A stretch of DNA of 48,778 nt from Beverwykella pulmonaria (Eukaryota > Ascomycota > Dothideomycetes > Pleosporales > Melanommataceae). Under the pieces are notes generated by a model. That model saw only the letters and a program-made list of their open reading frames with translations, was not told where the DNA came from and searched no databases. Positions 11,201 to 20,907 of this stretch are shown piece after piece. A program made the translations under genes and the position numbers. Location of the stretch: NCBI GenBank assembly GCA_001599595.1, contig BCHH01000007.1:1172928-1221705 (forward strand), given 5' to 3'. The first letter of the stretch is position 1. Each line of letters starts with the position of its first letter.

Positions 11201-11365
11201 GTCGGCCTCATTCTTACGCCGGGCAGAGAGAGATCGTCCGATGTCATTGTATTCATCGTGGGGCTGAACCTTGATGAGGGAAAAGTCGATGTAGATAGCA
11301 GCTGCAGCAATATGAGACTCTGCCTTGTTGGTAATTATTGAGCCTTGGATTTGGGGGAGATTCAT
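8255..11365 (-). CDS. Large fungal protein of unknown function (1036 aa)
   Basis: A single uninterrupted 1036-codon frame, too long to be chance. I do not recognise a family. Visible features are an N-terminal helical half (for example AIWAAATSGDSAIAVHLLG), a central aromatic motif (WLWAPHGYQW), a long mixed middle, and a C-terminal HTCWSCC cysteine cluster. An acidic Ser/Glu run (DEEGSESETEE) and a basic Asn-rich tail follow. There is no signal peptide and no convincing membrane segment, so it is probably intracellular. It lies on the same strand as, and 1.35 kb beyond the 3' end of, the PaaK-like gene. It could be a distal member of that block or unrelated. Confidence 0.7.
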   Translation of the reverse strand: MNLPQIQGSIITNKAESHIAAAAIYIDFSLIKVQPHDEYNDIGRSLSARRKNEADEGQSHLTAAQLGVLFGGIVPKVPNLIRAYGLRCSELANSSTFNPKGTSQHGLFANEVGADGTAIWAAATSGDSAIAVHLLGCMLSRMWDPPEAISIWMQLIAERKHALSTSGNPLEYAMSQNISLTRDQIASWHTSTQAWRRTADEANARRQNQLLLIINNLGIPVNNKLCLSESVVDAWITALTTVDKLVDGNPQSVQTGAPLLGLAAWHLYPDMIVFAQGRNAQATDVFQNDPLIQPGGVMTLGIHDMRRSGDGIYWSLPLTHLRYYGQPVQSEARLSSRTSRASVEDLVYVALGSLIRRWCASASDIELAATFLAQLEGYVDVPGNLRGEGTWLSLLASAANSFVAAGESAKADKLQLIKCGRRRYPLFIDDPTADTIFGLSSPSTLLRLLPGTASRISLLRHIAKDFSNDRYFMVIQCKSETPNSLWELASVEKFRSKTKRAYDQPGEGNANSPRRYLRWLNRFHVDHNEHNLQPSSDSIRMEAPIPWLWAPHGYQWQNTPRTFYGSILEEENNHPDWHKAKNATARSLLAFGDPEVAALYCISITYWTSLSPNVAPETVPGPQYRQLPNICIIRHVLWALEKNLPSKESLFVHLEEGRSSVTLLTALRALQSISTLYKGLSNATIDLRAAEQPLSKHEWIPQDRKSHRHRPFAAFSLSREQMFACISKFESGNFNFHPSAMNGVLAISSGNSIYVARCLLQDPCGDLSSSVVERVVGNLGKSGMALLVCPAVPEVRSLSDDVRLVNHHPFDGSEEDCFLHTSLHLSYTEWQLPIDVGSRGNRDIEAYYVEAAIGVYDRGNWVADLNILDIFKHRFSRFVPECPKNHELQGPIKETSKFVSIDSWEELLDSPTEIGVVRARGNWQARLAAAALSVQRGHETRIVPEHTCWSCCLALEKVPYLDKGTDDELHGADNNVFGALPCYFDEEGSESETEEIVLAASRKKNNSSSQLNYLEPDKFENHSRNQEINRNIVYIL

Positions 11366-12711
11366 CCTATCTAGCCACAGTTGCCTATTCTTTGAGAAGC
11401 GGAGGCGAGAATTGGTATCACACGAAGGATTCAGTAGGACGAACGAGCGCCGTAGCTATATATTAGGCTGCGGTGCCGCGGAAGTGATCAGGACAAACAA
11501 GGCTGAGATTGATGTGGCTGTACTTGAGGTGGGGGTCAGTCTCCCGTTTTGGGTAGAATGACCACCTTGGACGATTTGATTGCACCAACCTAACAGTTTA
11601 GGCTTGCCCTGATGTAGCTAGCTGATGCAAGGTCAGACAGCTTATAAGCTGCTCTGACTTGATCTCATTGTCCCCCATCAGAAAACCCTTACAGACGTGC
11701 TGTATAATATACCGCTATGTCATATCTTGATGAGGAACTGGGATCTCCGAATATTTACCAAGCAAAATCTTTAGTATGAAGAGCCTACTTGGAAAGAGGC
11801 ATGTTGTGTGCCACTTCCTCTCACATGATCTTGCTGGCTTGTGCTTAATGCTTTGCAAAATCCAAAAAAATGTCAAAAACATACAACAGCGGGGATTCGC
11901 CAATGGTCACCCACTTGACTACTGATCCGCCGGTATCTTGCTTAAATAGCGCTGAGCGAACGGGAAGCGTTGTTATTCAAGATCCTATGGTCGTATGTGA
12001 TAAACTCGTGGAGAAAATAGATATATATATATAGCGAAATTCAAACGAACTGGCTAGCTAGTGTTCAGTTCTAATTACCTTCTTGCTCGTCTACACTGTG
12101 ATTTCTCACGTCCATAGAGGGGAAAAAAAAGTGCGTCTACTGTAACTATATAAAAAAATTTGTATAAAATATGCTGGCAGATACAGTAGGGGTTAGTGCT
12201 AAACTCATTTCGTTGCCTCGTACCAAAGTTTGTAACTTATCTTAGGAATTTTCTGTAAGCAGGGTCAGGATAGGAGAGGGTATGAAGAATTGTATTGTAT
12301 GTCTGTGTGAGAGAGAGACAGAGATAGAGATATGTACAGCGGATATATATATGACGGACTGGTTAGTCAGTGGCATGTCCACGTGACGATGTGATCCTGC
12401 TTACATTTTATAAGGGAGAACGCGCGGCATAATGCATCATATGATTGGACCATCTCTTTTATGATGATTCACTCAGCTTCTCTATACTTCGTTGTCCCGG
12501 TTACTTGGGTCTATTGGTGTTCGAACTTGGGTTGATTTTCTTGCATGGACCTAACCCCCAGCCAGTATCACTATAAAGCGTCGTCGCTACATTACTACTC
12601 TAGATAAGGCATCCATGCTTTTGAGTATATGTAATCTCCACTGAATTTTTATAAGACAGTGCATTTGCTTTCGAATGCCCTTTCAAGTGGGGGTAGTGTC
12701 TATATAAGCAG
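11366..12711. other. Long intergenic region with low-complexity tracts
   Basis: About 1.35 kb without a supported gene. It holds TA-rich runs near 12020-12035, a gaga-rich stretch at about 12306-12330, and a CACGTG site at 12380-12385. Confidence 0.5.
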
Positions 12712-14207
12712 CTAATTATAGTTGTTGATGAAATTGATAACCTTCCTGCCGGTTTCGCTTCGTTTGAAAAAGCTGCTGTCTTCCAGAAATAACAATTTGA
12801 ACCGGGAACGGTTTGCAGGATAAACATGAAAAAACGTCTCAATCTGGGATACCAAAATGTCCTTTGGTACGATGTTCTTCCCGTCTTTTGAGTGAAAAAT
12901 GCGCAGCTCGAGCAACTCCTCCATTGACGGTTCCGATTTGGTCAAAATGACTTGCCATTGCAACACGCCCGATTGAACGTCATTCATCATTGCGTGGAGT
13001 CCGCTGAATTCGAGATATTCTCCATCCCACTCGAAGCTGAATCGGCGGTCCCTGCCATATAAGCGAAGAATGCGCAGATAGTTCTCTTCAGATTCAGATA
13101 CAAGGCCTTTCATTTCCTCAGGAAGAGGATGAAGTGACCCCACATCCCCCGTTATGTACCGTATGAGAGGGTTGCGTAATCTCATCAGAGAGGTTTGCGC
13201 GATTATGCCTCGTTCTCCGTCTTGCACAGATTCAGGATGAGATTCATGCTCCAATGATGATTGTGTGAAAATCTCGATTCTGGTCATCCTCGTGTCAAAG
13301 ACGAAGTCCTGGTAGGATGCAGTCGCCCAATGCTCTGTGCTCAGATGTGAACGACTGACAGCATACGGGCCTGCTTCAGCGCTACCTAGAATTGAGTAAA
13401 CCTGAACATGTGGAAGGACATCGAGGACGTATGCCCGTTGCGACGGAGTGAGTGCTTCTGAAGTGTAGATGATTTTTTCCAGCCTAACATTGTTGCGCTT
13501 CTCTTGAGGCAGTTCGGAGATGCAGTGGACTACTGAAATGATCTGGCTTGAGTCACCACTCAGGGCATTTGCATGGTACTTGATTATCAGCTGGACTACT
13601 TCAGCTGGGGGTATGTGCTGCCCCGCAGCAAGAACAGATGCTCCCGCATTCTCGAGAATTTCCAGTATGAGATCTAGAGATCTGATGGAGGCACACGGTT
13701 AATACAGGATATCGGACTGAAGGGCCTACCTACCTATAAAGTTCGCCAGCAGTATGTGTTGTCACTACCCAATCCGAGTCTGTAATTAAGCCCATGCTCC
13801 GAATGAAACGCCCGAAACCTGCTCTCGCTCGACGATTCTCGTGTACATCGGTTGCAAAGAATAGTGGTTTCCCGTCAGACCCACCACCCGTGGTGCTAGC
13901 GTAAACACTGTGACGAAAGACGTTTTGAGAACTCGTATCGTCTATAAGCCGGCTAATTGTTGAGTAACTATAGACCATTAGCCTGCTGCTATACCCTCAA
14001 AGATTCAGGATTCAGTACTCACAGAGTTCTCTTCCAGAGGACTGGCAGAGACATCAGCTCTAACTCTGCAGATTCTTGGCACGCCCGCTCTCTAGCCGCG
14101 GCTACTGTGTCTGTATCGGGCGGGTACTTCACGTCGAGTGCATAGAACGGATGAATCTTGGCTATCTCCAAGACATCTGCCAAAGAATAAAAAGATTCAG
14201 ATGCCAT
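12712..14207 (-). CDS. PaaK-like adenylate-forming enzyme
   Basis: Three exons, 14207-14023, 13967-13734 and 13681-12712, give 462 aa. Introns have GTGAGT...CTATAG and GTAGGT...CATCAG ends with CTAAT and TTAAC branch sites. Motifs in order are the ATP-binding loop STTGGGSDGKP (86-96), YSILGSAEAG (235-244, the ANL A5 motif), YITGDVG (315-321, A7), GRDRRFSFEWDG (349-360, A8) and a C-terminal KRSETGRKV (446-454, A10-like). The loop and size match phenylacetate-CoA ligase/coenzyme F390 synthetase relatives rather than NRPS A domains. Such enzymes activate a carboxylic acid as acyl-AMP, usually for CoA or another acceptor. There is no carrier domain. It is co-directional with the TauD gene; a role in acid activation for the cluster product is inferred. 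Confidence 0.85.
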
Positions 14208-15149
14208 AATGGAGGCTTTGATCTTGTGGTTCGGAAGGTAGGTACGTAGTGTCCGGAGTTCTGCTCGCCACCGGAATTAGCTGCCAACACTTAATCCTAT
14301 TGAGACTTTTATTCTCCTTGTTAAAATAATGAAAAAGGCCAAATAGCTGAATGTGGAACGGCTAACCAGGCGCCCCCGCTGCCACACCGTCCTTTCGCGC
14401 TATTTATATAAAAACCCACCACCTCGCTATCCTGGCTTCCGTGGGCTGGGCATGCATGGATTTGTGTAACGTCGGGCTCTGGATCTGCGCAAAACCTTCG
14501 TGTACACGTAATCGATACTCTTCATTTTATGCTACTTCCTGGCGTGAGCCACCGCACACCAGAGACAGAGTCGGCCTGAGTGTTGAAAACGAATATCGTT
14601 CTCTCGTGGAGATAGTGAAGCTTCAATTCAGTTAAAAATGCTGTGGTAGACCCCTACGTCATAGCTGGTATCTATATTGATTCAGAAAGATGGTATTCCA
14701 GAGACAGTGGTGATGAACACAAGTTAGGCACCACCAACTAATCGATAGAAGACAGTTTAGCTGTATACACGAGGCTCGTGCACGGTATAACCGTCCCGCA
14801 CTTCAGACGCCTCATTACTTGTGATGCAGATGCGTAGATAAACACGGTTAAGCTAACCAATACCAGAGAGAGAGTGCCTATTTGGGTTCACGCAGGTGCA
14901 TAACCGAAACGAGGAGTCGGTTTGGTAGCTGAAGAAATTCCATAAATAGCAGAAAATATGTTCCCCGGGTTGGCAATTGCCTGGTCTCATCCCATAAGAA
15001 CATGTACCAAGACTCAAACAACAGATCTCTCGATTTATGAATTTAGTAATGCCTCCATAAGTAGCAACATTAGAATCCACCTTCCTTCCTTCTTAGAACC
15101 TAGTTTGAGAACATGATGCAGGAGCACAACACAACCAGGTTTCATCGCG
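14208..15149. other. Intergenic between PaaK-like and TauD genes
   Basis: About 940 bp. It holds the PaaK-like promoter and the TauD 3' region. Short frames on both strands (for example 14441-14635) lack motifs or splice signals. I looked for a core-peptide gene with repeats and saw none. Confidence 0.5.
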
Positions 15150-16091
15150 TCAAAATGGTGCTGCATCCCATCGTACACGGCGGAGGTGGCGTTTGGGATC
15201 TCTGATTTGGTTCCTAGCATGCAGCCATCTTCGGTTATCGACGAGAATTATAGAATCCTTAGGCAAGTCATCTGGAGTAAGATGCAGGGATAAAGACGCT
15301 TGGATACTTTCGTTTCGAAATAATTGGTCCAGCTCTTCCAAGGCCTGGGACGCCCTTGGAGTCAAAGCGCTCATAATATCCCTCCGAAACCTAATCGAAA
15401 TGTCTCCGGTGTTTTGATCCGCCATCAATACACAGCCAAGAATTGATCGCCGATCAGGGTTTTTAATAAACTCTGGGTGAACTTTGATCAGGTATTCTGG
15501 ATGACTCAGGGAGGCCAGGGTTGTTGGCGACAGATAGTTGCAGAGTCCCTTGATATTCATCACGGAAAGTGTGCCACCACCATAACGATCGTGTTGTAAG
15601 ATATGGAGAGCGAAATACCTCGGTGGATGGTCTTCATAGCTGCAGTCGGTGTGCCAGGGGAACTCGTTCATTGTTTCTGAACGCGCCTGGTACGTTTTGG
15701 CTTGGAAGTTACTCGAACTAGGGCGGATGTCCCAGAATTCGCCTTGGTACGCATTGTGCTTAACCGGGAGATTGTGATTGTGGTATTTATGCAGATTGAA
15801 AATTAGGTGCCTGAGATACGCGCTGTCTGGATCTGGAAAACCTAGACTGGCTTTAAGAATACCTGTTTGACGCAGCTGATAGTCTACTTGACAGATATGT
15901 TGAGGCTTCCCATAGTAGCTGAGATCCGGAACCTCGATATTTTCTATACCCCAGGGAGACTTTGAATTGTGGGAAGGAGTTTTTTGAGCGAACATAGCAG
16001 AGTGGGTCGAAAATCTGCATACGGAATAAAGAAACCCATTTCTAGGAGAGAAACAGTGAATAGGTGGAATGTTGCGGTACATGGAGGGCAT
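15150..16091 (-). CDS. TauD/TfdA-family Fe(II)/2-oxoglutarate dioxygenase
   Basis: A single exon of up to 313 aa. An internal Met at 15995 would give 281 aa and may be the true start. Counted from that Met, the iron ligands are His115 and Asp117 in FPWHTDCSY and His259 in RRWLHARNQ. Arg269/Arg272 in DPKRHLRRVRWDA are placed to bind 2-oxoglutarate. The 32-residue extension is basic and lacks acidic residues, so a mitochondrial presequence is possible. These enzymes hydroxylate, desaturate or cyclise a bound substrate using O2 and 2-oxoglutarate. The C-terminal RRVRWDAAPF is typical of fungal secondary-metabolism TauD proteins, including those linked to isocyanide pathways, but no isocyanide synthase is seen. 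It is divergent from the ATP-grasp-like gene. Confidence 0.88.
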   Translation of the reverse strand: MPSMYRNIPPIHCFSPRNGFLYSVCRFSTHSAMFAQKTPSHNSKSPWGIENIEVPDLSYYGKPQHICQVDYQLRQTGILKASLGFPDPDSAYLRHLIFNLHKYHNHNLPVKHNAYQGEFWDIRPSSSNFQAKTYQARSETMNEFPWHTDCSYEDHPPRYFALHILQHDRYGGGTLSVMNIKGLCNYLSPTTLASLSHPEYLIKVHPEFIKNPDRRSILGCVLMADQNTGDISIRFRRDIMSALTPRASQALEELDQLFRNESIQASLSLHLTPDDLPKDSIILVDNRRWLHARNQIRDPKRHLRRVRWDAAPF

Positions 16092-16859
16092 GTAGCGCTC
16101 TGAAGAGTCAAACGTTGCGGAGAAAGCAGAATTTCATGGCAAATTGCAAGCATGATAATCTGTTCTTCTTGTCTTCTTATGTATTGCATAAAGCGCCATC
16201 GGTTATGCTACTCGTACATGCTCCGTGCCGCTGCCGATTACATGCTAACGAACATTGAAAGTAGCGCGCCCGAAAATAATACTAGTAGTCGTCATTCAGA
16301 AAGCCCGAATTGCCGAAAGCGACTACAGAAGCCTTGTTAGGAGACACGTGATCAGGATCATACATCAATATGCATTGCAGGAATACATTTCATCCGTGTT
16401 TGCATTGTTTTATTGCAGCAGGCTGATGAGCGGTAGCTTTGCTTGCGTATCCGACATTCAAGTGGCAGCTAGTGAAAAAGTGTATAGATATGTGGATCTA
16501 TATTCTAGCGTTTCGGTTTTTTAAGCTTTGCCTTGCGTTTGGCCAAAGGCTGCTGCAAGTGAATTAGAATGTGAATGGCCGAGCGACCGGACGACACGCG
16601 GGGACCCGGAATAGGCCGCCGTGTCAGTAGCGAACGAAAGTTTGAGATATGTGACCACGTGTGACAGAGTTTTGTCTGATGACTTATAATGAGAAAACAG
16701 AGAGTTCACCGCGACCTTTTATGCGTTACCCAGAATCAGAAGGGTCGATAATCATTTGCACTTTGGAAGACTCAGGGTATATTCTGTATCTTCCTTTCAT
16801 ACTGCTGCTGTACTCGCTGCCCGCAAAATTTTTTTTGTAAAGCTAATCAACCCAAAAAA
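16092..16859. promoter_or_regulatory. Shared divergent promoter of TauD and ATP-grasp-like genes
   Basis: A 768-bp region between two outward-facing starts. It holds two CACGTG E-boxes (16345-16350 and 16656-16661). The first is in the context CACGTGATCA, also found upstream of the ABC gene at 20158. Between them is a GC-rich patch with CGG/CCG half-sites (about 16579-16618) that could suit a Zn2Cys6 regulator. The layout suggests co-regulation of the two genes, by inference. Confidence 0.45.
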
Positions 16860-18437
16860 ATGGCCCCTACTGAATTGCAGCAAATACAGCTTGGTCTAAA
16901 AGGTTCGTTAGGAAAGCAATGGGAGAAGCTCCATTCCGTATTGCTAAGCAAATGTCCTGGGAATCTTTGGCCTGAGGATTCCTATCGATCTGCCTGTGCT
17001 ATGCCCATCCTTATCAATAAGGTCCACAAGCATCAGTTGTACAACTTGCACGAAGCACTTACAATCGCTCTCAATGACATTGTCTGCAGATGGTGGACTG
17101 ATCGGGATGCGCGATTCCCAGATAGAATGCCCTTGGAGAAGGAGGAAGAGGACCTTTTGAAAGTATGTGCTTGATACCGATCACTTCTTATCTCACAACG
17201 TTGCAGTGGATGAATGACCAAGTTTCTCTGGGAAATTTACGCAGATTCTCCGATTGCATGGGGTCTTGGAGGCCAGACTTCATGGTAGAGAAGCGTGCTA
17301 CTGGTCATGAGAGCGATGTTCTGGAGGAGAATTTTACCATCACGGAAATCAATGCTCGTTTCTCTTTCAATGGATTCATGCATGGGGCTTATGGTCAACA
17401 TGGTTTGGATAGTGTTCTGAAAGATACTTGGGCAGGAGCAAGTGGACTGACTGGTGCGACAGATCCAGCAAGAGTATGTTATCGTACGGTCCTATGCACT
17501 GTGGATGATTGAAGCTAATTTGTGGCAGCTTCTCGATGGGTTATTCAGCCTCTTCCGGGCTGACTTACCATTGCATCTACTTAAAGGTGAAGAGTCTGGA
17601 ATGGACATTCATATGTTCATCTACGAATATCGCAAGCGCTTTGGAACTGAACCAAAGGTCATAATCCCTGCTGATCTTCGATTACTACATGATCCTACTT
17701 GTCAGCTGGGCTATCGACTCTGCTGCATTTCGAAGATTGATGAAAACATTACGGCACCATTTGAGCCACTCAGACAGTTTACTCACAAAGGGGAGACTCT
17801 TGAAGAAATCCATCAAGTTGGTCTCGAACTACATCAGCACGAGCTGGTTGCTCTGACACCACAAATGCGACGTCATCTCAGCCTACGGTGTTTCAACGAC
17901 ATGCGATCCATTTTCTTGGTTCACGACAAGCGCATGCTCGGTATCGTACGACAAGAGATCCCAAATATGGTGTCCCGCGGGGTGCTCAGCCAGACGCAAG
18001 CAGGGGCACTATACAAAGGTATTATTGACACCATTTTACCGTATTCACCAGAAATCGAGAGTTTGCTCCAAGCCTCTCGAAAGAACCCTCAGTTACGGCA
18101 GAATTATATTTTTAAGCCCATTCGCAATGGCAAAGGCAAAGGCATCTTGTTTGGCGAGGACCTTAGTCCGTGTGAGTGGATTTTGAAGTTGGAAAGTTTG
18201 CGATCGAATGATCTCGGGAACCTATGTGCTAGCTGTGTGGTACAACGCCGCATTGTTCCTCACTTGTACGATATGACGCTAAAGCTAGACGAAAGCAAGG
18301 ATCAATATCCGCTTGTGGGAACTTATCATGTGACCAACGGACAACTCTTGGGGTTGGGAATATGGCGTTCGAGTCGGAGTCGAATAATTGCGGTCAGTTG
18401 CGGTGGGTCTTGGATATGTTCGGTCATTGGCCAATAG
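16860..18437 (+). CDS. Circularly permuted ATP-grasp-like ligase
   Basis: Three exons, 16860-17162, 17207-17473 and 17529-18437, give 492 aa. Introns are 44 and 55 nt; the second has a GCTAAT branch. ATP-grasp hallmarks occur in swapped order. The metal-binding EINARFSFNG lies early (148-157). The nucleotide-binding lysine and glycine loop, FKPIRNGKGKGILFG (385-399), come late, followed by VVQRRIVPH (427-435), which fits the adenine hinge. This order matches circularly permuted ATP-grasp enzymes such as glutathionylspermidine synthetase relatives, which join a carboxylate to an amine through acyl phosphate. The assignment rests on motifs, not on a match to a named protein. It sits between the dioxygenase and the exporter, so an amide-ligase step is inferred. 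Confidence 0.72.
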
Positions 18438-18525
18438 TGAAATGGACTTCAGCGGAGAGCTAGCTGAGATCTGTGTTCATGACGATGCTCGAGTACTCAA
18501 CAAAGTTATGATGCAGTCGTGTCTC

Positions 18526-18549
18526 AGATCCACAGATCCACAGATCCAC
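18526..18549. repeat. 8-bp triplet repeat (agatccac)x3
   Basis: Three perfect copies of agatccac, with a diverged fourth at about 18560. It lies just past the end of the ATP-grasp-like gene and before the MITE. Confidence 0.8.
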
Positions 18550-18585
18550 GCCAAGACCACAGATCCAAAGGTCACAATATGAATA

Positions 18586-18898
18586 TGCCATGCACTGCTA
18601 ACATCGCCCGTACACGGGCCACCTGCTAAAGGCCGATCAGATGACAATGCTCAAGAACAACAAATCTCGTGATGTCAGCTATTTTCGTTCACTAGGCAAA
18701 ACACGCTCTTTTCAAAATCTCCAGCACATACAAACATGCCGAAGGATGTAGCGCTATTAAGTAATGATTCTGACTTCGTAAAATACACAAAGTATACGAA
18801 AATAGCTGACATCACGAGATTTGTTGTTCTTGAGCATTGTCATCTGATCGGCCTTCAGCAGGTGGCCCGTGTACGAGCGATGTAAACAGTGCATGGCA
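18586..18898. mobile_element. 313-bp MITE with TA target duplication
   Basis: Two arms of about 102 bp (18586-18687 and 18797-18898) are near-perfect reverse complements around a 109-bp unique centre. The ends read TGCCATGCACTG on the left and its complement on the right. Each end is flanked by TA (18584-18585 and 18899-18900), the duplication made by Tc1/mariner-type transposases. There is no coding capacity, so it is a non-autonomous foldback element. The arms differ at only a few bases, suggesting recent insertion or little RIP. It sits about 150 bp past the ATP-grasp-like stop. Confidence 0.85.
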
Positions 18899-18900
18899 TA

Positions 18901-19293
18901 GTCAATTCAGATATCATCGCCTTTGATACCTAAGCAACTTCCACATCGCTGCCGCTCGTGCTTGTGACCCCACTCTTCGACGGAACCATCCATAGTTCTC
19001 ACGAGCTGTATTGTACTATCACCCCAACCCACTTCGAGCCCTCCTTCCACACCTCTACCCCATCGCCTACCTATCTGCACGCTCTTGGCGCAGGATAGGA
19101 CCCCCAGCCTTAACAAAGAGCCTACCACAACGACATAGCCAATAAACAAAATCAATCAGGAAAATCGCAGGTACAGGACAGGAGCAACAGGTATTTTCCT
19201 GTTTCTCCTTATTGCTTTGTACACGCCGGAGGTGCAAGACTCCTACAGTTGCTACTTAGTTTAAGAGCCCTAGCAAAGAGGGATTAGCGGAGA
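18901..19293. other. Non-coding spacer
   Basis: No supported gene. An 82-codon minus frame (18907-19155) has no motif. It is probably decayed repeat DNA next to the MITE. Confidence 0.4.
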
Positions 19294-19449
19294 AAGCGCT
19301 GCGCTACATAGCCTTCGTGGCTGCATGAGCTTCATTGTAATTATACTAGCAATAGAAGTTTTTTTTTTTACGTTACATTGTTTGTATCTATTGCTAGAGT
19401 AACTACAATGAAGCTCATACAGCCACGAAGGCTATTGAGCGCTGCGCTT
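19294..19449. repeat. Foldback inverted repeat (about 63-bp arms)
   Basis: 19294-19356 pairs with the reverse complement of 19386-19449 around a poly-T centre. The arm sequence (gccttcgtggctg, cttcattgta, ctagcaatag) recurs at 44956-45036, and its end recurs at 19991-20018. This is a dispersed repeat family. Confidence 0.8.
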
Positions 19450-20015
19450 ACACTGTCACGGAGTGACACTGTTAAGGGTACTGTATTCTACAGTACCCTC
19501 CGAACGACGGTCCCGACAAGTACTGTACTCTATGACACGTGTACTCAGGAGGATCGCTAATCGATTGCCGATCCAGCTTGACAGGCGGAGCGCCACTGAT
19601 GCGTTGTCGGCCGTACCCTTCAGATCATGCTGGTTACTTATGGAACGCGAACGACCTCTGGTCGAGCTCCTCACGCAACGTCTTGTATGATAATTCATCA
19701 CACTTGAGATTGTATCTGTAGTTTCCGATAGCCAAATTGAGCCTTGATCTTCTACCACAGATAGCCTCTCGTGACATACACTACTAATACCTCTTTCCTA
19801 GGCTCTAAAGCAGGCAGCTACAGTAGCAGTCTTGCATCTGCGGCGTGTGCAAGCAATAAGAACAAATGAAAAACACCTATTACTCCTGTCCGCACCTACA
19901 GTCTTTCTGATTTGTTTTTGTTTCGTTTTTGTGTCGTGGTGATAGGCTCTTAGAGAGCTCCTGCTGCTAGTAGCCATCTGGCTGTAGCAGCTAGCAATAG
20001 ATAGTAACAATGTAA
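19374..20015. mobile_element. Possible 642-bp non-autonomous TIR element
   Basis: The left end (from 19374) and the reverse complement of the right end (19991-20015) match at about 23 of 25 bases, beginning TTACATTGTT. The interior carries the segment shared with 469-551 and one 13-bp unit like those at 180-290. No transposase is present. A target duplication is not evident, so the boundaries are provisional. Confidence 0.5.
19475..19499. repeat. Perfect hairpin, 11-bp arms and 3-nt loop
   Basis: AGGGTACTGTA, then TTC, then its exact complement TACAGTACCCT. Just upstream, TGTCAC-gga-GTGACA (about 19454-19468) forms a second small hairpin. Both lie inside the putative TIR element. Confidence 0.85.
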
Positions 20016-20018
20016 ATG

Positions 20019-20907
20019 TTGGTATCACAAGGCTATTGCAATAGCAATGGGGGTTGCTCTAAACGAGTTGTTGATTCATGTCTAATTCTGAGTGGTGCGG
20101 CTGAGGAAATTATATCCGACTTTTCGACGCCTTCACTAGTCTTGTCGGCTAGTGTCTCACGTGATCAAACTGTTCAGTATACTTCCAACAGTAAGTGATG
20201 TAAAAAAAAAAAAAGACCTGAAACTAGCGTGTTAGGAATATAGATGCACTAGCACAACATTACGTGTCTGGATACGTAAGCCACCGTCACACTGCTATGA
20301 TCCAAAACCCTTGAAGCCAGTTTTTTATTGAATTTTTCCATGAAAAGAAATCTACTAACACATTATGAATAATTGTTGAAGGATATCCAGAGACCTTCAA
20401 TTACTCTTTATGACCCTTTACACTACTTTCACCATTTTTTGCTTCTTCTGGAATCAATCTAATAGCTTCCTGTTGAATTTATTCTGCTCTACAGTAGTGG
20501 TGCATATACTTGTGGTCCAGCAGCCACGATTGATTCCCGGAGTTGCCAAGCTTGCTGTATTTTGTCAGCCACCACTCCTTTTTAAGCCGAAAGGTCGATC
20601 AAGATGCATCCATTGCTTCTTTCGCCATGATCTGCAACTCATGGCGTTACTTCGTATACCTACAAGCTGTTAGCGCAATGCATAAAGTTTGAAGTGCATA
20701 TTCGTCGAGCTATTCTATTCACCCACTTAATGATTAGTAAACATACTCTGCTCCACATGTTGTACTTTCAGACTCTGTTCTACTCCCATTATCTCATGGT
20801 TCTGGCTTTATATACTGTGTATTCACCCCTCTATTTTTTTTTCTCATATAACGATACTTTTGAAAAGCTGTGCATGTTTAGAGCCGACGCCGACCTAATC
20901 CTTAATC
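20019..20907. other. ABC gene upstream region
   Basis: No supported gene. It holds a TCACGTGATC site (about 20157), a poly-A run near 20202, and an 87-codon plus frame (20410-20673) without motifs. Confidence 0.45.

Noticed and set aside
14208..15149. Possible ribosomal precursor-peptide gene for the cluster
   Set aside because: I looked for a signal peptide followed by repeated cores with Kex2-type KR sites and found none.
15150..16091. Isocyanide-synthase cluster
   Set aside because: The TauD protein resembles those linked to isocyanide pathways, but no isocyanide synthase domain is present in the window.
20410..20673. 87-codon plus frame upstream of the ABC gene
   Set aside because: Low-complexity hydrophobic sequence with no continuation into the ABC exons.
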